From NCBI RefSeq assembly GCF_035621455.1, contig NZ_CP141822.1, positions 2,728,001 through 2,792,000 of the forward strand: 64,000 nucleotides of DNA, read 5' to 3'. The DNA comes from Vibrio natriegens NBRC 15636 = ATCC 14048 = DSM 759 (lineage in GTDB: Bacteria > Pseudomonadota > Gammaproteobacteria > Enterobacterales > Vibrionaceae). Under the pieces are notes generated by a model. The model saw only the letters and a list, made by a program, of their open reading frames with translations, made no database searches and was not told the DNA's origin. Below are positions 39,180 through 48,425 of the stretch, one piece after another; position 1 is the stretch's first letter; the number at the start of each line of letters is the position of its first letter. Position numbers and translations under genes: made by a program.

Positions 39180-40621
39180 TTCTTTTTCTCCTCCCCGGCC
39201 TTCAATTCAAACGTGACAATACCTTTTTCATTGCGACCAATATTCACGTCATCGAAAGTACGACCAACAAGGTTGATCTCATCTTTAAATCGGTTCACCC
39301 AGCTAGGCACTGAGCTTGGCGCTTTAGCCAACCCCTTTAAGTTCAGGGTATTATTGTTAATTCGAATTTCTGATAAAGAAATCTCTCTATTGCCTAACTT
39401 AGCAAGAGAATGCATGACACCGGAGTACCCTGTCAGTTGTGAGTCGTCATATTTCCCGACCGCTTTTAGCGAGTCTCGCTTAGCCTTCACAGTGCGCTCA
39501 AGACGCTCTTTCGCGGCTAACTTACTGGTGTCAGGCTGATGCTTGCGTAACTTGACCTGAGCTCTCTCCAGCTCAGACTTCATGATCTCGCCTTTGCTCT
39601 TCACAATGGCAATTTCATCTTCTAATCCTTCACTCTGCCAGGTTACGTAGCCATAGGACAGAAAAATAGCCGCCGCCGCAACCCCCCAAGAAATCACCAC
39701 ATTTTTTAAAGTCAGAAGCTCTTTTTTCGGCTTTAAGTAGTCAGGGTATAAGTTAACGTGTAGCGCGTTAGCTGCTGTCGCAGTATTGGCCAGCACATGT
39801 CCTGATAACTCATTATCTTCATGAATTAATGGCGAAACTTTAGTGCTCAGGCGGTAATTAAGAGATTGAACCAGCTCGTGTTCATCTTCTTCATCACAGC
39901 ACACTTTCATCTGATGCAGTTGGACATGGCGTAGCTGTGAAGACAAGTAGTCAATCGAGCGCTGAAGTTCCAATGACAGACTGTCCATTTGCAGCTCAGT
40001 GGAAGGAACACCAGTCAACGGCGGCGTCACACTGCGAATGGAACGATGAAATGCAATCGTACGTTCGACAAATGCACTGATGCGGAAGTGCCCTCGAACA
40101 CTGCGTTGCAGCAAAATGAAATTACCGAGCTCCCCTGCGGTATGACCCCAAACGCAGTCTTCAGGAATAATAGCGTCTAATGACAGCTGAGCGTGATTCG
40201 CGATCTGCACAAGCTTATCAAGTGTTTTTCTTGATAACACATACGCCTGAACCTTACTCGAGTTTGGCAGTTCTACAGCGTCCGCAACGATATCTATTGC
40301 GCGTTCCGAAATAAGCTCTTTCAACAAAAACGGCAATGCAGCAGGCCACTCGTGACGAGGCATTGCTGGTTTATCGATTTGGTACATCTGGTAGTAGTTG
40401 TGAGACAGTACTACCTTTAATGAATCGTAAGAACTGGCTGCGACACTGAGTGCCTGCTCAACCGCTCTCTCCCAGTTTGAGTCAGAGACTTCAAACCGGG
40501 TCGGTCGGGCACTTTTCAGTGATGATGATAAATAGATTGCGTCTGGCTGAATAACTAAAAAACAAGCGCGACCGCTACCTGACGATCGCACAAACTTGTC
40601 TACTACTGCTTTAAGATCCAT
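39176..40621 (-). CDS. mshI: MSHA biogenesis protein MshI
   Basis: A 481-residue fusion-like protein that combines a PilM-type actin-fold N-terminal part (about 1-285), a membrane helix (about 310-330, VVISWGVAAAAIFLSYGYV) and a PilN-type C-terminal domain with a coiled coil. It forms the inner-membrane alignment complex with MshJ. It begins 11 bp after csrD. Confidence 0.92.
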   Translation of the reverse strand: MDLKAVVDKFVRSSGSGRACFLVIQPDAIYLSSSLKSARPTRFEVSDSNWERAVEQALSVAASSYDSLKVVLSHNYYQMYQIDKPAMPRHEWPAALPFLLKELISERAIDIVADAVELPNSSKVQAYVLSRKTLDKLVQIANHAQLSLDAIIPEDCVWGHTAGELGNFILLQRSVRGHFRISAFVERTIAFHRSIRSVTPPLTGVPSTELQMDSLSLELQRSIDYLSSQLRHVQLHQMKVCCDEEDEHELVQSLNYRLSTKVSPLIHEDNELSGHVLANTATAANALHVNLYPDYLKPKKELLTLKNVVISWGVAAAAIFLSYGYVTWQSEGLEDEIAIVKSKGEIMKSELERAQVKLRKHQPDTSKLAAKERLERTVKAKRDSLKAVGKYDDSQLTGYSGVMHSLAKLGNREISLSEIRINNNTLNLKGLAKAPSSVPSWVNRFKDEINLVGRTFDDVNIGRNEKGIVTFELKAGEEKKK

Positions 40622-40632
40622 GAATATTATCT

Positions 40633-42642
40633 TTATTTTTTACGCCAGCGATTTCGTCTCCCTGGCTTAACTTGGGATTCTGACCGAGTGGGCTGCATCT
40701 TTTGCGGACGGGGAAGGAATTGTCGCTCTGTAGCGAAATAGCGACCTTGACCACCGTATACACCTAACTCAAGTAAAGTATTTAATTCATTCCGGTTCTC
40801 AATACCCACTGCCACAATTTTAGTTTTACTGTTTGCGGCAGCACCTAACATACTGCGAATAAAAAGCTGGTTTTCATGCCGCTGATCTATCTTGGTCACC
40901 AAGCTACGATGGAGCTTAAGGTAACGAATGTCGACCTCTTTCAAATAATGGCTACTGACGATAGTTCGTCCAGCTTGCCCAATCATTAGCTGGCATCCTA
41001 AACCTGCCAGCATTTTAGCCACTGGGCGCATAAAGTCTAAGTGTCTTACAAATTGTGCTTCCACAAACTCAAAATTGAGACACTTTCTTTGCTCACGTGA
41101 CAACTGTAGCAATTCATAACGAAACCATTTGAAATATTCTCGATTAGCAAATGGAACTACAGTTAAACTCAGTGCATATGATTTTGAGTGGTCAAAATTA
41201 TCCTTAAAACTTCTTAAGAATTTATTAACCACAGCCTTATCCATTTGAGTTTCGTAACCTACCTGTCTAACGGCTGAGATAAACCTGGACGCTTTCACAA
41301 TGCCGTTTTCCGGGTCTTGAAGGCGGCAGGTTAACGCTTCATACAGCGGTTTTTTGTGTGATGAATCATTCATTACAAAAACCGGCTGTGCATACAGTAG
41401 CAAATTTTCTGGGGTCAGCGCTTTATCAAACAAAGTACGCCATCTAACACTTCCCCGAACTTCCTCATCGTGATTCCACTTTTTGAAGCGACTCCAGTTA
41501 TTGTTATTTTGTAGCTGTGCACTGCGTAATGCGGTTTCTGCTTCATCAATAATCTGGCTATGACGCTCACCTTCTTTAAACATTGTGATACCAATGTGAC
41601 ACCAGTTATCTGGTTCCAATGGTTCTGGTGGCGTCAATTTCTCAAGCTGACGAATACATTGTGAAGCAAGGTTTGCTACCCCTTTTGCATCCTGATGAGG
41701 CAAAAACAACGCAAAGTCAGAGTCGTAATAGCGCGAAAAAACCACGTCAGGGTAACGCTGAACCAGGTTAGATAGCAGGCTGCCTACCTCAACGATAAAA
41801 TCATCGGTAACTTGCTTATCTTGTTCCTCTTCAGCTAACTTCCAGTCATGAAGACGTACAAGCATCACTGCGCCACGCGCACCACTTTCTAGTAAAGAGG
41901 ATTCCAACTTACTGTCGAACAGCACTCGGTTCGCCGTTCCCGTTAACTTGTCTAAAAAAGTCTGCGTTCGAATGAAAGTATCAAACCTACTGCGCTCCTG
42001 ACGCGCATCTTGTAGCTCTTCAATGAGCACATCGAGCGCTTCACTGGCGGTGTAAGGCCACTCGGATTTATCACCTTTTGCGTATTGCTCAACACGGCCG
42101 GCCAAAATCATTCGGCCACGCTCCTCCAGCATTTCTGAACCAGCTAACTGCTCTTTTAACCAAGCGACGCCACGCATCAGACAAAAAATGATCAAAATCA
42201 CCGCCAGAGTGATCGACCATAGTGCCTGCATTGAATAGCCGTAACCTAAGTAAGGAGGAATTGCCTTAAAATAGATCACATAGTCCTGGTTGTGAGTAAG
42301 CGGATACTCTTTTTCAAACAAGACCGACGCGTCCATCTTATGGGACGTGTCTTTAAACCGATATACGACCGCATCATTGGTCGTCAACGTCATTTCAACG
42401 ATGTTGCTGGCCTGCAGCATTTTTGGCATCCAGCGCTGCATGGAATATGCCGCATCCGGATCTTCCATCTCCTTGTCGACCACCTCGACGATCCCTTCTA
42501 AATAATGGGTAAGATATTCTTGCCCAAGCCGTTTAAAAGAGAGGGTGCCGCCGACAAATAAGATAAACATTGCGCATATCACGATCATAGTGACAAAAGC
42601 CACCAGCCGCGTGCTTAGTTTAAGAGTTGGGGTATACCTCAT
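40633..42642 (-). CDS. csrD: Regulatory protein CsrD/MshH, degenerate GGDEF-EAL
   Basis: A 669-residue membrane protein: two membrane segments (about 14-36 and 140-160) flank a periplasmic sensor, followed by a HAMP-like stretch, a GGDEF-like domain and an EAL-like domain. In the GGDEF-like domain the active-site motif is replaced by YYDSDFA, and the EAL-like domain lacks the DDFG motif, so it is probably not an enzyme, as in E. coli CsrD, which directs RNase E to degrade CsrB/C sRNAs. It is the first gene of the msh locus. An in-frame GTG two codons upstream is an alternative start. Confidence 0.9.
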   Translation of the reverse strand: MRYTPTLKLSTRLVAFVTMIVICAMFILFVGGTLSFKRLGQEYLTHYLEGIVEVVDKEMEDPDAAYSMQRWMPKMLQASNIVEMTLTTNDAVVYRFKDTSHKMDASVLFEKEYPLTHNQDYVIYFKAIPPYLGYGYSMQALWSITLAVILIIFCLMRGVAWLKEQLAGSEMLEERGRMILAGRVEQYAKGDKSEWPYTASEALDVLIEELQDARQERSRFDTFIRTQTFLDKLTGTANRVLFDSKLESSLLESGARGAVMLVRLHDWKLAEEEQDKQVTDDFIVEVGSLLSNLVQRYPDVVFSRYYDSDFALFLPHQDAKGVANLASQCIRQLEKLTPPEPLEPDNWCHIGITMFKEGERHSQIIDEAETALRSAQLQNNNNWSRFKKWNHDEEVRGSVRWRTLFDKALTPENLLLYAQPVFVMNDSSHKKPLYEALTCRLQDPENGIVKASRFISAVRQVGYETQMDKAVVNKFLRSFKDNFDHSKSYALSLTVVPFANREYFKWFRYELLQLSREQRKCLNFEFVEAQFVRHLDFMRPVAKMLAGLGCQLMIGQAGRTIVSSHYLKEVDIRYLKLHRSLVTKIDQRHENQLFIRSMLGAAANSKTKIVAVGIENRNELNTLLELGVYGGQGRYFATERQFLPRPQKMQPTRSESQVKPGRRNRWRKK

Positions 42643-42831
42643 GAACACCGAATTCCTTTTCTATTCACCATATACCTTATTGAAATACTTATACTTGATC
42701 GATATTTAATAAACAATCTGATTAGTTTGATTGTGAGAGGCATACTGTTTTTACCACCATAGTTTAGTTAGCGGCAAACAATGTAATCACTTGAGGACAT
42801 CTCATACTATTCAGTATGGGACACAGATAAT

Positions 42832-42854
42832 AAAAAAGCCGCGATATTCGCGGC
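42832..42854 (-). terminator. Intrinsic terminator of ssb
   Basis: On the minus strand GCCGCGA / TCGCGGC with loop ATA, followed by TTTTTT. It lies 25 bp after the ssb stop. Confidence 0.88.
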
Positions 42855-42879
42855 CCTTGAAATTTCAGTGCAATTAAGA

Positions 42880-43419
42880 TTAAAACGGAATATCGTCGTC
42901 AAAATCCATTGGTGGCTCATTGTACTGCTGCTGAGGCTGTTGTGGAGCCGATTGCTTTGGAGCTTGTTGCTGAGGCGCATTGTATTGCGGCTGAGCTGGT
43001 TGCTGAGGCTGACCCCAACCACCTTGCTGAGGTGCCTGGCCACCCATAGCAGGAGCGCCACCTTGAGCGCGACCACCCAGCATTTGCATTACGCCATTGA
43101 AGCCCTGAACCACAACTTCAGTTGAGTAACGGTCTTGACCACTCTGATCTTGCCATTTACGCGTTTGAAGTTGTCCTTCAACGTAAACTTGTGAGCCTTT
43201 ACGTAGGTATTCGCCAGCAACTTCCGCAAGTTTGCCAAACAGCACAACTCGGTGCCACTCAGTTTTTTCGCGCTGTTCGCCAGTCGCTTTATCACGCCAT
43301 GAATCAGAGGTTGCAATAGTAATGTTTGCTACTGCACCGCCATTCGGCATGTAACGAATTTCAGGGTCGTTACCTAGGTTCCCCACCAAAATAACTTTGT
43401 TAATTCCACGGCTGGCCAT
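42880..43419 (-). CDS. ssb: Single-stranded DNA-binding protein
   Basis: A 179-residue SSB with the OB-fold domain at 1-113 ([22 protein letters not shown]), a disordered Gly/Gln/Pro-rich linker with repeated QQ and PQ, and the acidic protein-interaction tip DFDDDIPF at the C-terminus. No convincing LexA box lies in the 277 bp upstream. It is separated from uvrA by qstR and galU; in E. coli the two genes are adjacent and divergent. Confidence 0.97.
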   Translation of the reverse strand: MASRGINKVILVGNLGNDPEIRYMPNGGAVANITIATSDSWRDKATGEQREKTEWHRVVLFGKLAEVAGEYLRKGSQVYVEGQLQTRKWQDQSGQDRYSTEVVVQGFNGVMQMLGGRAQGGAPAMGGQAPQQGGWGQPQQPAQPQYNAPQQQAPKQSAPQQPQQQYNEPPMDFDDDIPF

Positions 43420-43508
43420 GATGTGCTCCGTTTGACTCTGGGTAGTTAAAATTTTAGCGCATTAGAATAGCACGCTTTGCTGACTTGATTAAAGTCTAAT
43501 ACGATAGT

Positions 43509-43533
43509 GTTCTATCTAGTTATTATCTAGAAC
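43509..43533. repeat. Inverted repeat upstream of qstR
   Basis: GTTCTA (43509-43514) and TAGAAC (43528-43533) with a 13-bp AT-rich centre containing TCTAG. It lies about 165 bp before the qstR ATG and 90 bp before the ssb start, so it could be an operator for either gene. Confidence 0.35.
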
Positions 43534-43696
43534 CAAAATCTCTATACAACCAGCACATGTAGCATTTTTAATTCACGTTGCAGACATCGCAGCGTGAACC
43601 TTTGAATCTGAACGCATTTATTCACCAAGCGTATAGCGCAGACGTTTCTTTGATGCCAACGTACAACCTTCACTGAAGATTGGGAGATTTGACATC

Positions 43697-44341
43697 ATGA
43701 AAAAGTCAGCTTACGCCAGAAAGCTATTTCTGATCAGTATGGAAGAGAATACGCCCCAAAAGGTAGCGGCACTGGAGAAGTACATCGAAATCGGTATCCC
43801 AGTGATCTCGACGGATGCTTTAATGGAAGCGAAGCCGAAACATCGTAATAAAATCTTACTCATCGATTTCAGTGAACATAAATCGCTTGTTCAGTCGATT
43901 AAGAATTTGCCACTGGTGTGGAAAAACTTTGAAACAGTGATTTTTAATGTCCCAAAACGCCTGACTACGGATGAGCTGCTCTCTTTCGGCCAGCTAAAAG
44001 GCGTATTCTATGCCGACGAATCGCTTGAACGAATTGGGGAAGGATTAAAAGGCATCATTAATGGCCAAAACTGGTTACCTCGCAATGTGTCCAGCCAGCT
44101 GCTTCACTACTACCGCAATGTGATCAATACCCATACCGCACCCGCGACCGTGGATCTTACCATTCGGGAATTACAGGTGTTGCGCTGTCTTCAAAATGGG
44201 GCATCCAATAGCCGAATGGCAGAAGAGTTATTTGTGAGCGAGTTTACGATTAAGTCTCACCTGTACCAGATTTTTAAAAAGCTCTCGGTGAAAAACCGCG
44301 TACAAGCGATTGCTTGGGCTGATCAGAATCTGATGTCTTAA
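43697..44341 (+). CDS. qstR: LuxR-family regulator QstR (competence / quorum sensing)
   Basis: A 214-residue protein with an N-terminal receiver-like domain lacking a clear phosphorylation site and a C-terminal LuxR-type helix-turn-helix (about 150-210: LTIRELQVLRCLQNG, LFVSEFTIKSHLYQIFKKLS). Its sequence, size and position between ssb and galU fit QstR of V. cholerae, which is switched on by HapR and TfoX and activates DNA-uptake and T6SS genes. The function is assigned by this synteny and family likeness. GGGAG lies 10 bases before the ATG. No terminator is evident downstream. Confidence 0.85.
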   Translation: MKKSAYARKLFLISMEENTPQKVAALEKYIEIGIPVISTDALMEAKPKHRNKILLIDFSEHKSLVQSIKNLPLVWKNFETVIFNVPKRLTTDELLSFGQLKGVFYADESLERIGEGLKGIINGQNWLPRNVSSQLLHYYRNVINTHTAPATVDLTIRELQVLRCLQNGASNSRMAEELFVSEFTIKSHLYQIFKKLSVKNRVQAIAWADQNLMS

Positions 44342-44520
44342 TTAACGTAACCTCCCGTTAACTAAGTTAATGCGGTTCTAACACTTAGTTTGATCCGCTC
44401 ATTCTTTTTCCGGCCCCTGCCTCACAATTTTTCCTACTTTATTCATGATTAAGACATAACACTCGTGTTAAAGTTATGCGCAAATTCTTGAAGATAATGA
44501 CGAGAAAGGAAATTCCCCCA

Positions 44521-45393
44521 ATGATTAAAAAATGTCTGTTCCCTGCTGCAGGCTATGGTACGCGCTTCTTACCTGCGACCAAGTCAATGCCAAAAGAGAT
44601 GATGCCGGTAGTGAACAAGCCACTGATTGAATATGGCGTTGAAGAAGCGATCCAAGCTGGTATGAACGGCATGTGTATTGTGACTGGTCGTGGCAAACAC
44701 TCAATCATGGATCACTTTGATAAAAACTACGAACTCGAGCACCAAATCAGCGGCACTAACAAAGAAGAGCTGTTGGTAGACATTCGTGAAATCATTGAGT
44801 CAGCTAACTTTACCTACATCCGTCAACGAGAGATGAAAGGTCTGGGACACGCGATCCTGACTGGTCGTGAGCTGGTTGGTGATGAACCTTTTGCTGTTGT
44901 TTTAGCTGATGACCTTTGTGTCAATGAAGACGAAGGCGTTCTGGCTCAAATGGTCGCGCTTTTCAAACAGTTCCGCTGCTCTATTGTTGCGGTGCAGGAA
45001 GTCCCAGTAGAAGAAACCCACAAATACGGCGTTATCTCAGGTGAGATGATCAAAGATGATATCTTCCGTGTGGATGACATGGTTGAAAAACCAGAGAAAG
45101 GCACAGCGCCAAGTAACCTGGCCATCATTGGCCGTTACATCCTGACTCCTGACATTTTCGAGTTAATTGAAAACACAGAGCCAGGAAAAGGTGGTGAAAT
45201 TCAGATTACTGATGCCCTACTAAAGCAAGCGAAAGCTGGCTGCGTACTTGCGTACAAGTTCAAAGGTAAGCGATTTGATTGTGGTAGCGTAGAAGGTTAC
45301 ATCGAAGCAACGAATTACTGTTTCGAAAACCTGTACCTAAAAGACGAGAAGAAGTCTGAGCTAGGCAAACACGCAACTCAACGAGAAGCATAA
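44521..45393 (+). CDS. galU: UTP-glucose-1-phosphate uridylyltransferase
   Basis: GalU makes UDP-glucose from UTP and glucose-1-phosphate for polysaccharide and LPS synthesis. The 290 residues begin MIKKCLFPAAGYGTRFLP, with the nucleotidyltransferase motif AAGYGTRFLPATKSMPKEM. I chose ATG 44521 because upstream in-frame residues (from 44476) are not part of the family and AAGGA lies about 10 bases before it. The downstream terminator separates it from uvrA. Confidence 0.95.
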   Translation: MIKKCLFPAAGYGTRFLPATKSMPKEMMPVVNKPLIEYGVEEAIQAGMNGMCIVTGRGKHSIMDHFDKNYELEHQISGTNKEELLVDIREIIESANFTYIRQREMKGLGHAILTGRELVGDEPFAVVLADDLCVNEDEGVLAQMVALFKQFRCSIVAVQEVPVEETHKYGVISGEMIKDDIFRVDDMVEKPEKGTAPSNLAIIGRYILTPDIFELIENTEPGKGGEIQITDALLKQAKAGCVLAYKFKGKRFDCGSVEGYIEATNYCFENLYLKDEKKSELGKHATQREA

Positions 45394-45427
45394 GTTTTTA
45401 AAACTTATCACTTATTCTCACATGATT

Positions 45428-45456
45428 AAGCCCAGCTCAAATGCTGGGCTTTTGTT
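45428..45456 (+). terminator. Intrinsic terminator after galU
   Basis: 9-bp stem AAGCCCAGC / GCTGGGCTT with loop TCAAAT and a T-rich tail (TTGTTT). The tail abuts the LexA box of uvrA. Confidence 0.8.
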
Positions 45457-45476
45457 TACTGTTTTTTTGTCCAGTA
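45457..45476. promoter_or_regulatory. LexA (SOS) box upstream of uvrA
   Basis: TACTG-N10-CAGTA with the full CTGT start and CCAG end (CTGTTTTTTTGTCCAG), matching the gammaproteobacterial consensus CTGT-N8-ACAG at all but one core base. It is 66 bp before the uvrA ATG. Confidence 0.85.
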
Positions 45477-45541
45477 TTCCTTTGCACATTTCTCACACTA
45501 TGTAATACTTGCCCAACTTGGTTATACATAGAGCAAATACG

Positions 45542-48364
45542 ATGGATAAAATAGAAGTTCGCGGTGCCCGAACCCATAACCTTAAAAATATCAACCTGAC
45601 TATCCCTCGCGATAAACTGACGGTTATTACAGGATTAAGTGGCTCCGGTAAGTCTTCCCTCGCTTTCGACACCTTATATGCGGAAGGTCAACGACGTTAT
45701 GTTGAGTCTCTTTCGGCTTATGCGCGTCAGTTTTTGTCTCTTATGGAAAAGCCCGATGTCGATCATATCGAGGGCTTATCACCAGCTATTTCTATCGAAC
45801 AGAAGTCGACCTCTCATAACCCACGCTCAACCGTAGGTACGATTACCGAGGTCTATGACTACTTACGTCTGCTTTACGCCCGTGTTGGTGAACCTCGCTG
45901 TCCGACCCACCACTCGCCTCTTGCTGCCCAAACAATCAGCCAAATGGTGGATAAAGTATTGGAATTGCCTGAAGGCAGTAAAATGATGCTACTGGCACCC
46001 ATCGTTAAAGAGCGTAAGGGTGAGCACGTAAAGACGTTAGAAAACCTCGCAGCACAGGGATTTATCCGAGCTCGTATTGACGGTGAAACTTGCGATCTTT
46101 CCGATCCACCAACACTTGAATTACACAAAAAACACACGATCGAAGTCGTCGTCGATCGTTTTAAAGTTCGTCCGGATCTGCAACAACGTTTAGCTGAATC
46201 TTTCGAGACCACACTGGAGTTGTCTGGCGGTATTGCTGTTGTCGCGCCAATGGATGGTGACGGTGAAGAAATTATCTTCTCTGCAAACTTTGCTTGCCCT
46301 AAATGTGGCTACAGCATGCAGGAATTAGAGCCTCGCCTGTTTTCATTCAATAACCCTGCGGGAGCTTGTGGTACTTGTGATGGTTTGGGTGTGCAGCAAT
46401 ATTTTGATCCAAGCCGAGTCATTCAGGATGATTCATTGAGTCTGGCACAAGGTGCTATCCGTGGCTGGGATCAAAAGAACTATTACTACTTCCAGATGCT
46501 CACCTCAATTGCGGATCACTATGGTTTTGATCTTCATGCTCCGTTTAATTCTCTGCCGAAGAAGACGCAAGAGATCATATTAAAGGGTTCTGGCCGCACG
46601 GAAATTGAGTTTAAGTACATCAATGATCGTGGTGACATTCGAGTTAAACGTCATCCATTTGAAGGCATTCTGAACACACTCGAGCGTCGTTATCGAGACA
46701 CGGAGTCCAACTCTGTTCGTGAAGAATTAGCTAAATATATCTCGACTAAATCTTGTTCAAGTTGTGGCGGTACACGTCTGCGTCTTGAAGCGCGTAATGT
46801 ATTTATTGCCGACACCACACTCCCAGAGATCGTAGAACTGAGCATTGCGGATGCCTTGAGCTTCTTCCAAACGCTTAAACTGGAAGGTCAGCGTGCACAG
46901 ATTGCTGAAAAGGTCATGAAAGAAATTAATGACCGCCTGCAATTTTTAGTGAATGTGGGGCTAAATTACCTCAACTTATCTCGCAGTGCTGAAACCCTGT
47001 CTGGCGGTGAGGCACAGCGTATTCGATTAGCAAGCCAAATTGGTGCGGGCTTAGTTGGGGTAATGTATGTACTTGATGAGCCATCGATTGGCCTCCACCA
47101 GCGAGATAATGAACGTCTGCTAAAAACACTGACTCACCTGCGCGATCTGGGGAATACTGTTTTAGTTGTGGAACACGATGAAGATGCCATTCGCTGTGCA
47201 GACCATGTGATCGATATTGGTCCTGGCGCTGGCGTTCATGGTGGCAACGTCGTAGCAGAAGGCACAATGGCAGAGATCATCGCGAATCCTAACTCACTAA
47301 CGGGCCAGTATCTGAGTGGTGTAAAAGAAATTGCCATACCGAAAGAGCGCACACCTCGCGATCCTAAAAAAACCGTCGAGCTTATCGGTGCAACGGGTAA
47401 TAACCTGAAAAACGTTAACTTGTCAGTGCCAGTTGGTTTGTTTAGCTGTATTACCGGCGTGTCAGGTTCAGGCAAGTCAACGCTGATTAATGATACTTTC
47501 TTCAAGATTGCTCATACGCAACTCAATGGAGCCACGACCGCACATCCATCGCCTTATAAGTCGATAAAAGGTCTGGAACACTTTGATAAAGTCATCGACA
47601 TCGATCAAAGTCCAATTGGTCGTACACCTCGTTCTAACCCTGCTACGTACACTGGCATTTTTACTCCAATTCGCGAATTGTTTGCTGGTACGCAAGAATC
47701 ACGTTCACGCGGATACAAACCAGGGCGCTTTAGTTTTAACGTTCGAGGTGGTCGTTGTGAGGCTTGTCAGGGCGATGGCGTAATCAAAGTAGAAATGCAC
47801 TTCCTGCCGGATGTCTACGTTCCTTGTGATGTGTGCAAGGGCAAGCGATACAACCGTGAAACCTTAGAAGTTCGCTACAAAGGTAAAACGATTGATGAAG
47901 TGTTGGAGATGACGGTAGAAGACGCGCGTGAATTTTTTGAACCCGTCCCAGTCATTGCACGTAAACTGCAAACTTTAATGGATGTAGGCCTGTCTTATAT
48001 TCGCCTTGGTCAAGCGGCAACAACCCTGTCCGGTGGGGAAGCGCAACGCGTAAAATTGGCCAGAGAGCTATCAAAGCGCGATACTGGCAAAACGCTCTAC
48101 ATTCTGGATGAGCCAACGACAGGTCTGCACTTCCATGACATCCAGCAACTATTATCGGTACTGCACCGTCTGCGTGATCACGGCAACACAGTCGTAGTCA
48201 TTGAACACAACCTGGACGTAATCAAAACGGCCGACTGGGTTATCGATCTCGGCCCTGAAGGAGGCCAAGGCGGTGGTGAGATCATTGCTCAAGGAACGCC
48301 AGAAGATGTGTCCTTGATCGAAGGTTCACACACGGCTCGCTTCCTTAGCCCTATGTTGAAATAG
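45542..48364 (+). CDS. uvrA: Excinuclease ABC subunit A
   Basis: UvrA is the damage-recognition ATPase of nucleotide excision repair. The 940 residues equal the E. coli length. Two ABC modules are present, with Walker [13 protein letters not shown] near residue 30 and [12 protein letters not shown] near 640, two signature blocks ([24 protein letters not shown]), and zinc-binding CxxC pairs (CPKC...CGTC and CEAC...CDVC). I chose ATG 45542 because the N-terminus [16 protein letters not shown] is universal; upstream residues from 45509 are not. It is under LexA control by the box at 45457-45476. Confidence 0.97.
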   Translation: MDKIEVRGARTHNLKNINLTIPRDKLTVITGLSGSGKSSLAFDTLYAEGQRRYVESLSAYARQFLSLMEKPDVDHIEGLSPAISIEQKSTSHNPRSTVGTITEVYDYLRLLYARVGEPRCPTHHSPLAAQTISQMVDKVLELPEGSKMMLLAPIVKERKGEHVKTLENLAAQGFIRARIDGETCDLSDPPTLELHKKHTIEVVVDRFKVRPDLQQRLAESFETTLELSGGIAVVAPMDGDGEEIIFSANFACPKCGYSMQELEPRLFSFNNPAGACGTCDGLGVQQYFDPSRVIQDDSLSLAQGAIRGWDQKNYYYFQMLTSIADHYGFDLHAPFNSLPKKTQEIILKGSGRTEIEFKYINDRGDIRVKRHPFEGILNTLERRYRDTESNSVREELAKYISTKSCSSCGGTRLRLEARNVFIADTTLPEIVELSIADALSFFQTLKLEGQRAQIAEKVMKEINDRLQFLVNVGLNYLNLSRSAETLSGGEAQRIRLASQIGAGLVGVMYVLDEPSIGLHQRDNERLLKTLTHLRDLGNTVLVVEHDEDAIRCADHVIDIGPGAGVHGGNVVAEGTMAEIIANPNSLTGQYLSGVKEIAIPKERTPRDPKKTVELIGATGNNLKNVNLSVPVGLFSCITGVSGSGKSTLINDTFFKIAHTQLNGATTAHPSPYKSIKGLEHFDKVIDIDQSPIGRTPRSNPATYTGIFTPIRELFAGTQESRSRGYKPGRFSFNVRGGRCEACQGDGVIKVEMHFLPDVYVPCDVCKGKRYNRETLEVRYKGKTIDEVLEMTVEDAREFFEPVPVIARKLQTLMDVGLSYIRLGQAATTLSGGEAQRVKLARELSKRDTGKTLYILDEPTTGLHFHDIQQLLSVLHRLRDHGNTVVVIEHNLDVIKTADWVIDLGPEGGQGGGEIIAQGTPEDVSLIEGSHTARFLSPMLK

Positions 48365-48382
48365 AAAAAACAGGTAAAGTAC

Positions 48383-48409
48383 AAAGACCAGCCATTGCTG
48401 GTCTTTTTT
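48383..48409 (+). terminator. Intrinsic terminator of uvrA
   Basis: 10-bp stem AAAGACCAGC / GCTGGTCTTT, loop CATT, T-run TTTTTT. It ends only about 16 bases before the pglL start. Confidence 0.87.
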
Positions 48410-48425
48410 CATTCAAAACAACGCA

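Noticed and set aside
42803..42818. Small palindrome CATACT/AGTATG downstream of ssb
   Set aside because: Six-base arms in AT-rich DNA, next to a clear terminator; too weak to call as an operator.
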